From NCBI GenBank assembly GCA_947643945.1, contig CANRXN010000038.1:1-7779 (forward strand): a stretch of DNA of 7,779 nt, in the 5' to 3' direction. The notes under the pieces are model-generated. The model saw nothing but the letters and a program-made list of their open reading frames with translations. It ran no database searches and was not told the DNA's origin. The translations under genes and the position numbers were made by a program. This stretch comes from an uncultured Clostridium sp. GTDB taxonomy: Bacteria > Bacillota > Clostridia > TANB77 > CAG-508. Shown here in pieces: positions 1-5,565 of this stretch (position 1 is the stretch's first letter; each line of letters starts with the position of its first letter).

Positions 1-55
1 CAGTTAATGTAGTACAATAAGGTTTGTTAAAATAGAGAAAGAGGAGAGATTTATT

Positions 56-721
56 ATGGTAATAATCATGTTAGGAGCGCAAGGAACAGGAAAAGGAACC
101 ATTGCAGGAATTATAAGTGAACAAACAGGATTCCCACAAATATCAACAGGAGATATCTTTAGAAAAAACATCAGTGAAAAAACCCAGTTAGGAATTGAAG
201 CAGACCGTTATATTTCAAAAGGAGACCTAGTACCAGACGAAATTACTGTACCAATGGTAATAGATAGATTAAACCAAGAAGATGCAAAAAACGGAAGCAT
301 CTTAGATGGTTTTCCAAGAACTACTGAGCAAGCTAAAAAACTAGACGAAATCTTAGAAAACTTAGGAAAAAAAGTAGACCTAGTAATCAATTTAGTAACA
401 CCAAAAGAAGAACTAATCGATAGGATGCTAACAAGAAGAGTATGTACGAACCAAGAATGTAAAGCAACTTATAATATCAAATTAAATCCACCAAAACAAG
501 AAGGAATCTGCGATAAATGTGGAGCATCCCTAAAACAAAGAGAAGACGATTCTAACGCAGAAGCTATCAATAGAAGACTAGAAATTTACGAAGAAAAAAC
601 TAGCCCATTAGTAGAATATTATACTAAAAAAGGAGTACTAAGAACCGAAACCGTAAGTACATCTATCAATAGAATGGGAAAAGACGTAGCAGAAGATATT
701 GTTAAAGATATAAAAAATTAA
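56..721 (+). CDS. adk: Adenylate kinase, zinc-type LID
   Basis: Cytosolic enzyme that interconverts ATP + AMP and 2 ADP, setting the adenylate energy charge. The 221-residue protein carries a P-loop GAQGTGKGT at residues 7-15 (the commoner form is GPPGAGKGT), the AMP-binding STGDIFR at 30-36, LDGFPRT at 83-89, and a LID region at about 127-165 ending in QREDD. The LID holds four cysteines (C130, C135, C152, C155), as in zinc-binding Gram-positive kinases; the first pair is spaced C-x4-C instead of the usual C-x2-C. The arginine-rich NRRL at 172-175 fits the catalytic arginine region. The ATG at 56 follows a GAGGAG Shine-Dalgarno at 41-46, and all three frames are closed in 1-55, so the start is secure. 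It lies in its usual place before map; secY would be expected upstream but is outside the window. Confidence 0.97.
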   Translation: MVIIMLGAQGTGKGTIAGIISEQTGFPQISTGDIFRKNISEKTQLGIEADRYISKGDLVPDEITVPMVIDRLNQEDAKNGSILDGFPRTTEQAKKLDEILENLGKKVDLVINLVTPKEELIDRMLTRRVCTNQECKATYNIKLNPPKQEGICDKCGASLKQREDDSNAEAINRRLEIYEEKTSPLVEYYTKKGVLRTETVSTSINRMGKDVAEDIVKDIKN

Positions 722-859
722 AAAACGGGGATTGGGGGACGATCCTTAAATCCCTATTTTAGGGAATAGGGGATTTCTTAGCTGTACGAAGCAATGCGAG
801 TTACAGATAAGTTATCCTGTAAGGACACTCCTTAAAAAATAAAGGAGACGAGTTTTAAA
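722..859 (+). promoter_or_regulatory. Candidate structured mRNA leader between adk and map
   Basis: A 138-base non-coding spacer rich in complementary segments. The strongest is 748-758 with 765-776 (AAATCCCTATT with AATAGGGGATTT, one bulged G, six-base loop), followed by TTTCTT, so it could act as a weak attenuator. AATCCC at 749-754 can instead pair with GGGATT at 728-733. TACAG at 802-806 can pair with CTGTA at 782-786 or with CTGTA at 817-821. TCCTTA at 743-748 can pair with TAAGGA at 820-825. Several of these pairings exclude each other. No sigma-A promoter is evident, so map is probably reached by readthrough from adk. That this is a regulatory RNA is inference; it matches no riboswitch class that I recognise. 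Confidence 0.45.
828..847 (+). promoter_or_regulatory. Hairpin burying the map ribosome-binding site
   Basis: CTCCTT at 828-833 is the exact reverse complement of AAGGAG at 842-847, which is the Shine-Dalgarno of map (GTG at 860), across an eight-base loop AAAAAATA. In RNA this gives a six-base-pair hairpin that occupies the whole ribosome-binding site. ACTC at 827-830 can alternatively pair with GAGT at 798-801, next to the TACAG/CTGTA stem, which would free the site. The pairing is visible in the sequence; a switching role is inferred. Confidence 0.5.
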
Positions 860-1630
860 GTGGTAACTATCAAATCAAAAAAAGAAATTGAGTTAATGAA
901 AGAAGTTTGCCAAGTAGTTGCAAGCGTTTACCAAGAAATAGAACAAAAAATAAGAGTAGGAATGTCAACATGGGAGTTAGACCAAATAGCAGAAAATAAA
1001 ATGAGAAGTTTAGGAGCTATTCCGGCAGAAAAAGGGTACGACATTGGAATACGTGGCGTACCTCCTTTTCCTGCTTCCATATGTGTATCTATTAATGAAG
1101 AAGTAATTCATGGCATACCATCTAAAAATAGAATTTTAAAAGATGGTGATGTAGTAAGTATTGATACCGTAGCTTTAAAAAATGGCTACAATGGAGATGC
1201 AGCAAGAACTTTTATTGTAGGAAAAGCTTCTAAAGAGGCTTTAAGGTTAGTGGAAGTAACAAAACAAGCCTTTTTTGAGGGGATAAAATATGCCAAAGCA
1301 GGAAATAGAATAGGCGATGTTTGCCATGCCATCGGCGAATATGTACATTCACAAGGATATTCTGTGATAAAAGAATTCCAAGGACATGGTATTGGAAAAG
1401 GGATGCATGAAGATCCAGGAATTCCAAATTATGGAAAAGCTGGAAGAGGAATCCGTTTAGAACCAGGTATGACACTTGCTATAGAACCCATGGTAATAGC
1501 CGGAAAGCCAAATATTTTAGAGTTAGACGATGGTTGGACCATTGTCACAGAAGATGGAAGTTTAGCAGCTCATTATGAAAATACAATTTTAATTACAGAA
1601 AAAGAGCCAGAAATCTTGACAATACTTTAA
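860..1630 (+). CDS. map: Methionine aminopeptidase, type I
   Basis: Removes the initiator methionine from nascent proteins in the cytosol after deformylation. The 256-residue protein has every expected residue of the type I pita-bread fold at a constant +5 offset from the E. coli enzyme: H84, metal ligands D102 (SIDTVA), D113 (NGDAARTF), H176 (GHGIGKG), E209 (AIEP) and E240 (HYEN), and H183 in GMHEDPG. No extra N-terminal domain precedes the catalytic domain. The start is GTG at 860, with AAAGGAG at 841-847; the product begins MVTIKSKKEIELM, the usual beginning for this family. The Shine-Dalgarno lies in a hairpin (828-847), so translation may be controlled. The last codons contain the -35 element of the next promoter. 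In many Clostridia a small KOW-domain gene follows map; here there is only a 90-base spacer. Confidence 0.97.
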   Translation: MVTIKSKKEIELMKEVCQVVASVYQEIEQKIRVGMSTWELDQIAENKMRSLGAIPAEKGYDIGIRGVPPFPASICVSINEEVIHGIPSKNRILKDGDVVSIDTVALKNGYNGDAARTFIVGKASKEALRLVEVTKQAFFEGIKYAKAGNRIGDVCHAIGEYVHSQGYSVIKEFQGHGIGKGMHEDPGIPNYGKAGRGIRLEPGMTLAIEPMVIAGKPNILELDDGWTIVTEDGSLAAHYENTILITEKEPEILTIL

Positions 1631-1644
1631 AATTGTAGTATAAT
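1616..1644 (+). promoter_or_regulatory. Consensus sigma-A promoter for infA and the alpha operon
   Basis: TTGACA at 1616-1621 and TATAAT at 1639-1644 are separated by exactly 17 bp, a perfect match to the housekeeping consensus. The -35 element lies in the final codons of map and the -10 element just after its stop. Transcription should begin near 1651. TTGTA at 1633-1637 and TACAA at 1644-1648 form an inverted repeat over the -10 element, possibly by chance. The site would let translation genes downstream be made independently of adk and map. Confidence 0.85.
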
Positions 1645-1655
1645 ACAATAGTTAA

Positions 1656-1681
1656 AAAGCAAAATAGCCCTATTTTGCTTT
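1656..1681 (+). promoter_or_regulatory. Perfect 11-bp stem-loop at the predicted 5' end of the infA mRNA
   Basis: AAAGCAAAATA at 1656-1666 and TATTTTGCTTT at 1671-1681 pair perfectly around the loop GCCC. The hairpin starts about five bases after the predicted transcription start, so it would sit at the 5' end of the mRNA and could protect it from decay. The next bases are AAAATC, not a T-run, so it is a poor rho-independent terminator for map, though a weak terminating effect on upstream readthrough cannot be excluded. Confidence 0.6.
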
Positions 1682-1720
1682 AAAATCAATGCTTTAGAGC
1701 TCTTTAAGGAGGGAGAAAAA

Positions 1721-1939
1721 TTGGCAAAAGAAGATGTAATTGAAGTAGAAGGAACGGTAGTAGAATCGTTACCAAATACAAATTTCAAGGTAGAACTTGA
1801 AAATGGACATCAAATATTAGCTCATATATCTGGAAAATTAAGAATGAACTATATCAAAATTTTACCAGGAGATAAGGTAAAACTTGAACTATCACCTTAT
1901 GATTTAACCAGAGGAAGAATCACTTGGAGAGCAAAGTAA
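1721..1939 (+). CDS. infA: Translation initiation factor IF-1
   Basis: Small OB-fold (S1-type) protein that binds the A site of the 30S subunit during initiation and works with IF-2 and IF-3. The product is 72 residues, the family's normal length, and reads MAKEDVIEVEGTVVESLPN through HISGKLRMNYIKILPGDKV to SPYDLTRGRITWRAK; the RGRITWR end has Trp where Tyr is commoner. The start is TTG at 1721, behind a strong AAGGAGGG at 1706-1713; MAKED is the conserved beginning and no ATG or GTG is better placed. It is the first gene after the strong promoter at 1616-1644, with a 5' leader of about 70 bases carrying a stable hairpin. Confidence 0.97.
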   Translation: MAKEDVIEVEGTVVESLPNTNFKVELENGHQILAHISGKLRMNYIKILPGDKVKLELSPYDLTRGRITWRAK

Positions 1940-1993
1940 AAAATGTTAAAAAATTAACCCAAACAAAATTATATAAAAAGAGAGGTGCTAAAA

Positions 1994-2107
1994 ATGAAAG
2001 TAAGACCATCTGTAAAAAAAATCTGCGACAAATGTAAAATCATAAAAAGAAAAGGGGTAATTAGAGTTATTTGCGAAAACCCTAAACACAAACAAAGACA
2101 AGGTTAA
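1994..2107 (+). CDS. rpmJ: Large-subunit ribosomal protein L36, zinc (C+) form
   Basis: A 37-residue basic protein of the 50S subunit, easily missed because of its size. The product starts MKVRPSVKKICDKCKIIKRK and ends CENPKHKQRQG. C11, C14, C27 and H32 form the zinc-ribbon set of the C+ type; 37 residues is the standard length for this type. The ATG at 1994 follows GAGGTG at 1982-1987. It lies 54 bases after infA, its normal neighbour, and about 200 bases before rpsM, a gap much wider than usual in this operon. GTTAA and TTAAC in the infA-rpmJ spacer could form a small hairpin of no clear significance. Confidence 0.97.
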   Translation: MKVRPSVKKICDKCKIIKRKGVIRVICENPKHKQRQG

Positions 2108-2310
2108 TCCTTGAAAACTGCTCATAACATAGAATTTCGGTAGCGGCTGTAACCTTTATTTTAAAAGGGATACATATCAAATTCTGTGTTTATATATATT
2201 GTTTTAAAACTTTAAAGAGACCTGGGGTAAACACTAGGTGGCATTTCACCTTTAAAGCTTTTAGGACAAACAAACTAAAATTAAAAATTATTTTGGAGGT
2301 GCAAAAAAAC
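2108..2310 (+). promoter_or_regulatory. Candidate autoregulatory mRNA leader before rpsM
   Basis: A 203-base non-coding spacer with two large potential stems. Stem A pairs 2126-2137 with 2179-2190 (12 bp, one G-U) and encloses a smaller arm, TGTA/TACA then CCTTT/AAAGG, in 2148-2174. Stem B pairs AAAACTTTAAAG at 2206-2217 with CTTTAAAG-c-TTTT at 2250-2262 (12 bp, one bulged C), extendable by TTGT 2199-2202 with ACAA 2266-2269. Inside stem B, AGGT at 2236-2239 can pair with ACCT at 2220-2223 or with ACCT at 2248-2251. TAAACAC at 2228-2234 is complementary to GTGTTTA at 2186-2192, allowing a pseudoknot. In E. coli this position holds a pseudoknot by which S4 represses the alpha operon, and rpsD is in this operon here. 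Function by S4 is inferred. No promoter was recognised in it. Confidence 0.5.
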
Positions 2311-2679
2311 ATGGCTCGTATTGCAGGAGTAGATTTACCAAAGGAAAAAAGAGTAGAAATAGGACTTACCTACATTTATGGAATAGGAGTATCAAGTTCT
2401 AGAAAAATTCTTGAAAAAGCTGGTATCAACCCAGACACTAGAATTAAAGATTTAACAGACGACCAAGTAAATGATATTAGAAAAGTAATGGATGCTTCTT
2501 ATACTGTTGAAGGTGATTTAAGAAGAGAAGTTGCTCTTAATATTAAAAGACTTACAGAAATTGGTTGCTATAGAGGATTAAGACATAGAAGAGGTCTTCC
2601 AGTTAGAGGACAAAGAACGAAAACAAATGCTAGAACCAGAAAAGGTCCTAGAAAATTAGTAAGTAAATCTAAAAAATAA
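2311..2679 (+). CDS. rpsM: Small-subunit ribosomal protein S13
   Basis: Protein of the 30S head that contacts the P-site tRNA and forms a bridge to the 50S subunit. The 122-residue product begins MARIAGVDLPKEKRVEIGLT and contains the family signature RGLRHRRGLPVRGQRT at 88-103, followed by a lysine- and arginine-rich tail that reaches toward tRNA. Length is normal. The ATG at 2311 is chosen over an in-frame TTG at 2293 because GGAGGTG at 2295-2301 is the Shine-Dalgarno for 2311 and would be inside the coding region if the longer start were used. It follows a long structured spacer and precedes rpsK by 29 bases. Confidence 0.97.
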   Translation: MARIAGVDLPKEKRVEIGLTYIYGIGVSSSRKILEKAGINPDTRIKDLTDDQVNDIRKVMDASYTVEGDLRREVALNIKRLTEIGCYRGLRHRRGLPVRGQRTKTNARTRKGPRKLVSKSKK

Positions 2680-2708
2680 AATTTTGAAACAAGGAGGAAA
2701 AAAGCAAA

Positions 2709-3104
2709 ATGGCTAAAAATGTAACAACAAAAAAAGTAGCTAGAAGAAATAGAAAAAACATCGAAAAAGGTGCTGCTCATATTCATTCTAGTTTTAATAA
2801 TACAATCGTTACAATTACCGATACACAAGGAAATGCAATTTCTTGGGGAAGTGCTGGAGAACTAGGATTTAAAGGTTCTAGAAAAAGCACACCATATGCA
2901 GCAGGGCAAGTAGCAGAAACAGCTGCTAAAGCTGCTATGGAACACGGATTAAAATCTGTTGAAGTATTTGTAAAAGGACCAGGTTCTGGTAGAGAAGCTG
3001 CTATTCGTGCACTTCAAACAGCAGGACTTGAATTAAGTAGTATTAAAGACGTAACACCAATCCCACATAATGGTTGTAGACCACCAAAAAGAAGACGTGT
3101 ATAA
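2709..3104 (+). CDS. rpsK: Small-subunit ribosomal protein S11
   Basis: Component of the 30S platform, close to the 3' end of 16S rRNA and the mRNA exit path. The 131-residue product has AAHIHSSFNNTIVTITD at 22-38, the signature VFVKGPGSGREAAIRAL at 86-102 and the conserved end DVTPIPHNGCRPPKRRRV at 114-131. The HNGCRPP segment contains the Asn-Gly pair that is known to form isoaspartate in E. coli S11. The ATG at 2709 follows AAGGAGG at 2691-2697. It is tightly placed between rpsM and rpsD in the standard alpha operon order. Confidence 0.97.
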   Translation: MAKNVTTKKVARRNRKNIEKGAAHIHSSFNNTIVTITDTQGNAISWGSAGELGFKGSRKSTPYAAGQVAETAAKAAMEHGLKSVEVFVKGPGSGREAAIRALQTAGLELSSIKDVTPIPHNGCRPPKRRRV

Positions 3105-3121
3105 GAAAGGAGTAAAAAATA

Positions 3122-3748
3122 ATGGCAAGATATAAAGACGAACAATGTCGTAGATGCCGTAGAGAAGGACAAAAATTGTTCTTAAAAGGTGAAAGATGTT
3201 ACACCGACAAATGTAGTATTTCTAGAAGAAACTATGCACCAGGACAACATGGACAAAAAAGAGCAAAACTTTCTGAATACGGTACCCAATTAAGAGAAAA
3301 ACAAAAAACAAAAGCATATTATGGAGTAGGAGAAAAACAATTTAGAAAATACTTTGAAATGGCTTCTAACAAAAAGGGAGTAACAGGTGAAAACCTATTA
3401 CAAATCTTAGAAAGTAGATTAGATAACGTAGTTTATAGATTAGGATTTGGAACATCTAGAGCGCAAGCAAGACAATTCGTAAACCATGCACAATTCGAAG
3501 TAAATGGTAAAAAAGTTGATATTCCATCTTATTTAGTAAAAGCAGGAGATGTTATAACCGTAAGAGAAAGCAAAAAAGACAATGCTACTATCAAAATAAA
3601 TGTAGAAGAATCAAGCAAAAGACCAATGCCAGCATGGTTAGAAAAGGATAGTGAAAAATTAACTGGTAAAGTAATCCGCTTAGCGGTTAGAGAAGATATA
3701 GATATTCCAATCGAAGAACATTTAATAGTAGAGCTTTACTCAAAATAA
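3122..3748 (+). CDS. rpsD: Small-subunit ribosomal protein S4, zinc (C+) form
   Basis: Primary 16S rRNA-binding protein that nucleates 30S assembly and contributes to decoding accuracy. The product is 208 residues. The N-terminal region holds C9, C12, C26 and C31, the zinc-binding set of the C+ type; the S4 RNA-binding domain spans about 98-162, starting SRLDNVVYRLGFGTSRAQAR. The ATG at 3122 has AAAGGAG at 3106-3112, only 17 bases after rpsK. In several bacteria S4 represses its own operon by binding the mRNA leader; the presence of rpsD here makes the spacer at 2108-2310 a plausible target. This differs from Bacillus subtilis, where rpsD is a separate unit with its own leader. Confidence 0.97.
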   Translation: MARYKDEQCRRCRREGQKLFLKGERCYTDKCSISRRNYAPGQHGQKRAKLSEYGTQLREKQKTKAYYGVGEKQFRKYFEMASNKKGVTGENLLQILESRLDNVVYRLGFGTSRAQARQFVNHAQFEVNGKKVDIPSYLVKAGDVITVRESKKDNATIKINVEESSKRPMPAWLEKDSEKLTGKVIRLAVREDIDIPIEEHLIVELYSK

Positions 3749-3792
3749 TAATGGTACTTAATTTATACCATAAGAAATTTTTAAAAAATTTG

Positions 3793-3816
3793 GGAACAGT
3801 ATTCCTAAAATTTAGG
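3793..3816 (+). promoter_or_regulatory. Competing small hairpins at the rpoA ribosome-binding site
   Basis: CCTAA at 3804-3808 can pair with TTAGG at 3812-3816, covering the first half of the rpoA Shine-Dalgarno AGGAGGT (3814-3820). GGAA at 3793-3796 can pair with TTCC at 3802-3805, which would break the first hairpin. A further hairpin, ATGGTA 3751-3756 with TACCAT 3766-3771, lies just after the rpsD stop. All are short and may not matter; the 76-base spacer is longer than others within the operon body. Confidence 0.3.
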
Positions 3817-3824
3817 AGGTAAGA

Positions 3825-4772
3825 ATGATAGAATTTGAAAAGCCAAATATTGAATGTCTAGAGGTAAATGATACTAATAATTATGCAAAATTTGTATGTG
3901 AACCATTAGAAAGAGGTTATGGAGTAACAATAGGAAATTCTTTAAGAAGAATTTTACTTTCATCACTTCCAGGTTGCAGTATCACAAGTGTAAAAATTGA
4001 TGGGGTATTACATGAATTTTCTACGATACCAAACATCGTAGAAGACGTACCTGAAATTATAGTAAACCTAAAAAATGTAAGACTAAAATTTGACGAAAAC
4101 GAAGAAAAAGTTTTAAGAATTGATGTCAAAAAAGAAGGAGAAGTTACAGCAGGAGACATCATAACAGATGGAACTGTTGAAATTTTAAATCCAGAATTAC
4201 ATATTGCTACCATTTCCCAAGGTGGAAGCCTAAAAATGGAAATGACAGCAGACAAAGGAAGAGGATATAACTCAGCCGAAAAAAACAAAAAACCAAATCA
4301 AGACATATCAGTACTACCAATCGATTCTATCTATACACCAGTTAAAAAAGTAAACTACCAAGTAGAAAATACAAGGGTAGGGCAAATGGTAGATTATGAC
4401 AAATTAGTAATTGAGGTATGGACAGATGGAAGCTTAAAAGCACATGAAGCTTTAAGCTTAGCTGCCAAAGTAATGACAGGTCACTTAGAACTATTTATTG
4501 ACCTATCAGAAGCAACCAAAAATACACAAGTCATGATAGAAAAAGAAGAATCTAAAAAAGAAAAAGTACTAGAAATGTCAATAGAAGAGTTAGAATTATC
4601 TGTAAGATCTTTCAACTGTTTAAAAAGAGCTGGAATTGCTACAGTAGAAGACCTAACAAATAAATCAGAATCAGAAATGATGAAAGTTCGTAACTTAGGT
4701 AAAAAATCATTTGACGAAGTAACAGCAAAATTACGTTCATTAGGACTAGATTTTGCCTCAGAGGATGATTAA
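3825..4772 (+). CDS. rpoA: RNA polymerase alpha subunit
   Basis: Dimer-forming scaffold for RNA polymerase assembly, with a C-terminal domain that contacts UP-element DNA and activators. The 315-residue product has the N-terminal domain at about 1-230, including EPLERGYGVTIGNSLRRILL at 26-45 used in dimerisation, then an acidic and lysine-rich linker and the C-terminal domain at about 250-310. R261, N264, C265, G292, K294 and S295 correspond to E. coli R265, N268, C269, G296, K298 and S299 at a constant offset of four, so the DNA-binding surface is intact. The ATG at 3825 lies five bases after AGGAGG. It sits between rpsD and rplQ as usual. Confidence 0.98.
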   Translation: MIEFEKPNIECLEVNDTNNYAKFVCEPLERGYGVTIGNSLRRILLSSLPGCSITSVKIDGVLHEFSTIPNIVEDVPEIIVNLKNVRLKFDENEEKVLRIDVKKEGEVTAGDIITDGTVEILNPELHIATISQGGSLKMEMTADKGRGYNSAEKNKKPNQDISVLPIDSIYTPVKKVNYQVENTRVGQMVDYDKLVIEVWTDGSLKAHEALSLAAKVMTGHLELFIDLSEATKNTQVMIEKEESKKEKVLEMSIEELELSVRSFNCLKRAGIATVEDLTNKSESEMMKVRNLGKKSFDEVTAKLRSLGLDFASEDD

Positions 4773-4795
4773 TTGAAAAAAGGAAGGTGAAAAAA

Positions 4796-5323
4796 TTGGC
4801 TACAAACAGAAAATTAGGTAGAACAACCGACATAAGAATGGCAATGCTAAAAACTTTAACAACAGATCTAATCATGCATGGAAAAGTAGAAACTACATTA
4901 GCAAGAGCAAAAGAAGTAAAAGCCATTGCAGACAGCATAATATCACTTGCTATCAAAGAAAAAGACAACTTTGAAATGGTAGAAGTTAAAGTAGTAAAAG
5001 CAAAACTAGATGCCAAAGGAAATAAAGAAACAGAACTAGTAAAAAGCAAAAATGGCAAAGAATACTTAAAAGTAGTAAAAGAAGAAACCACTGAAAAAAG
5101 ACAAAAAGACATGCCAACAAGATTAAATGCAAGAAGAAAAATTATGAGAAAAGTAAACAAAGTAAAAGACAGCGAAGGAAACAACATCGACTTACCAGCA
5201 AAATTATTCAACGAAATTGCTCCAAAATACGCAGGCAAAAACGTAGGAGGATACACACGTATCATAAAAGCTGGACCAAGAAGAGGAGACGGAGCAGAAG
5301 TTGCTATTTTACAACTTATCTAA
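4796..5323 (+). CDS. rplQ: Large-subunit ribosomal protein L17 with a long internal insertion
   Basis: Protein of the 50S subunit located near the peptide exit tunnel. The product from the TTG at 4796 is 175 residues, beginning MATNRKLGRTTDIRMAMLKT and ending GGYTRIIKAGPRRGDGAEVA plus ILQLI, both canonical. Bacterial L17 is usually about 115-130 residues; here about 50 residues (roughly 58-107, rich in Lys, Glu and Val) are inserted between the helix ending SLAIKEKDN and the RLNARRKI segment. I recall similar insertions in other Clostridia, so this is likely a lineage trait. An in-frame GTG at 4787 would add three residues but lies within the GGAAGGTGA Shine-Dalgarno, so TTG at 4796 is preferred. 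It follows rpoA by 23 bases and is the last gene before the terminator. Confidence 0.94.
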   Translation: MATNRKLGRTTDIRMAMLKTLTTDLIMHGKVETTLARAKEVKAIADSIISLAIKEKDNFEMVEVKVVKAKLDAKGNKETELVKSKNGKEYLKVVKEETTEKRQKDMPTRLNARRKIMRKVNKVKDSEGNNIDLPAKLFNEIAPKYAGKNVGGYTRIIKAGPRRGDGAEVAILQLI

Positions 5324-5330
5324 TTTTGAG

Positions 5331-5360
5331 AAAAATCCACCAAATCTGGTGGCTTTTTTT
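5331..5360 (+). terminator. Rho-independent terminator of the alpha operon
   Basis: CCACCA at 5337-5342 and TGGTGG at 5347-5352 form a perfect GC-rich stem around AATC, followed by C and seven T residues (5354-5360) and preceded by an A-run. It begins eight bases after the rplQ stop and should end transcription, separating the ribosomal operon from the genes downstream. Confidence 0.93.
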
Positions 5361-5373
5361 ATTTAGTGGCAAG

Positions 5374-5437
5374 TTTGGGACAGGCACTAAGTGCGACATT
5401 TTGTCTTAATTTGGGACAGGCACTAAGTGCGACATTT
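5374..5437 (+). repeat. Left array: two direct copies of a 36-bp repeat unit
   Basis: A 28-base sequence starting TTTGGGACAGGCACTAAGTG is present twice without mismatch, at 5374-5401 and 5410-5437, giving a period of 36 bases. Each copy contains the palindrome GCACTAAGTGC and the element GACA-TTT. The array begins 14 bases after the terminator. A diverged form of the same unit occurs in inverted orientation at 7634-7726. The GGGACAGGCAC core reminds me of repeats associated with REP-type transposases (RAYTs), but no transposase is visible here. Confidence 0.9.
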
Positions 5438-5505
5438 GGTATTTTTTGGAAGAAATCAGCAAGTAAATTATGTAAAAAAGTTATTACTAAAAACAATACA
5501 AAATC

Positions 5506-5534
5506 TTGAAAAATTCATCTGCTAAAAATATAAT
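5506..5534 (+). promoter_or_regulatory. Sigma-A promoter for the pilin-like gene
   Basis: TTGAAA at 5506-5511 and TATAAT at 5529-5534 are 17 bp apart, one mismatch from consensus. Transcription would start near 5541, about 25 bases before the ATG at 5566. Together with the terminator at 5331-5360 this makes the downstream genes a separate transcription unit. Nothing else was recognised in 5438-5565. Confidence 0.75.
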
Positions 5535-5565
5535 GATTTTATGAACAAAAGAAGGGAAGAAAAAG

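Noticed and set aside
13..18. TACAAT as a -10 element before adk
   Set aside because: No -35 element can be assessed because the window starts too close, and readthrough from the upstream operon is expected.
1631..1720. Remnant of the KOW-domain gene often found between map and infA in Clostridia
   Set aside because: The spacer is fully explained by the promoter, a hairpin and the infA ribosome-binding site; no coding remnant is visible.
2111..2136. TTGAAA with TAGAAT as a promoter before rpsM
   Set aside because: The spacing between the two hexamers is about 13 bases, too short for sigma-A, and the segment is part of a predicted stem.
2293..2310. Upstream TTG start for rpsM adding six residues
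   Set aside because: The TTG overlaps the Shine-Dalgarno GGAGGTG that serves the ATG at 2311, and the family begins with MARIAG.
2108..2310. Homologue of the E. coli alpha-operon ribosome-binding element
   Set aside because: Position and logic match, but I cannot see primary sequence or stem arrangement that would justify calling the same RNA family; kept only as a functional analogue.
3917..4288. Open frame of 123 codons on the minus strand inside rpoA
   Set aside because: It is a compositional shadow of the rpoA N-terminal domain, with no start signal or recognisable domain.
4787..4795. Upstream GTG start for rplQ adding three residues
   Set aside because: The GTG lies within the Shine-Dalgarno of the TTG at 4796, and L17 homology begins at MATNRKLGR. 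The choice affects only three residues.
4639..5265. Open frame of 208 codons on the minus strand
   Set aside because: It overlaps the conserved ends of rpoA and rplQ and encodes a Leu/Phe/Ser-rich product typical of the antisense of Lys/Glu-rich genes; no ribosome-binding site or family resemblance.
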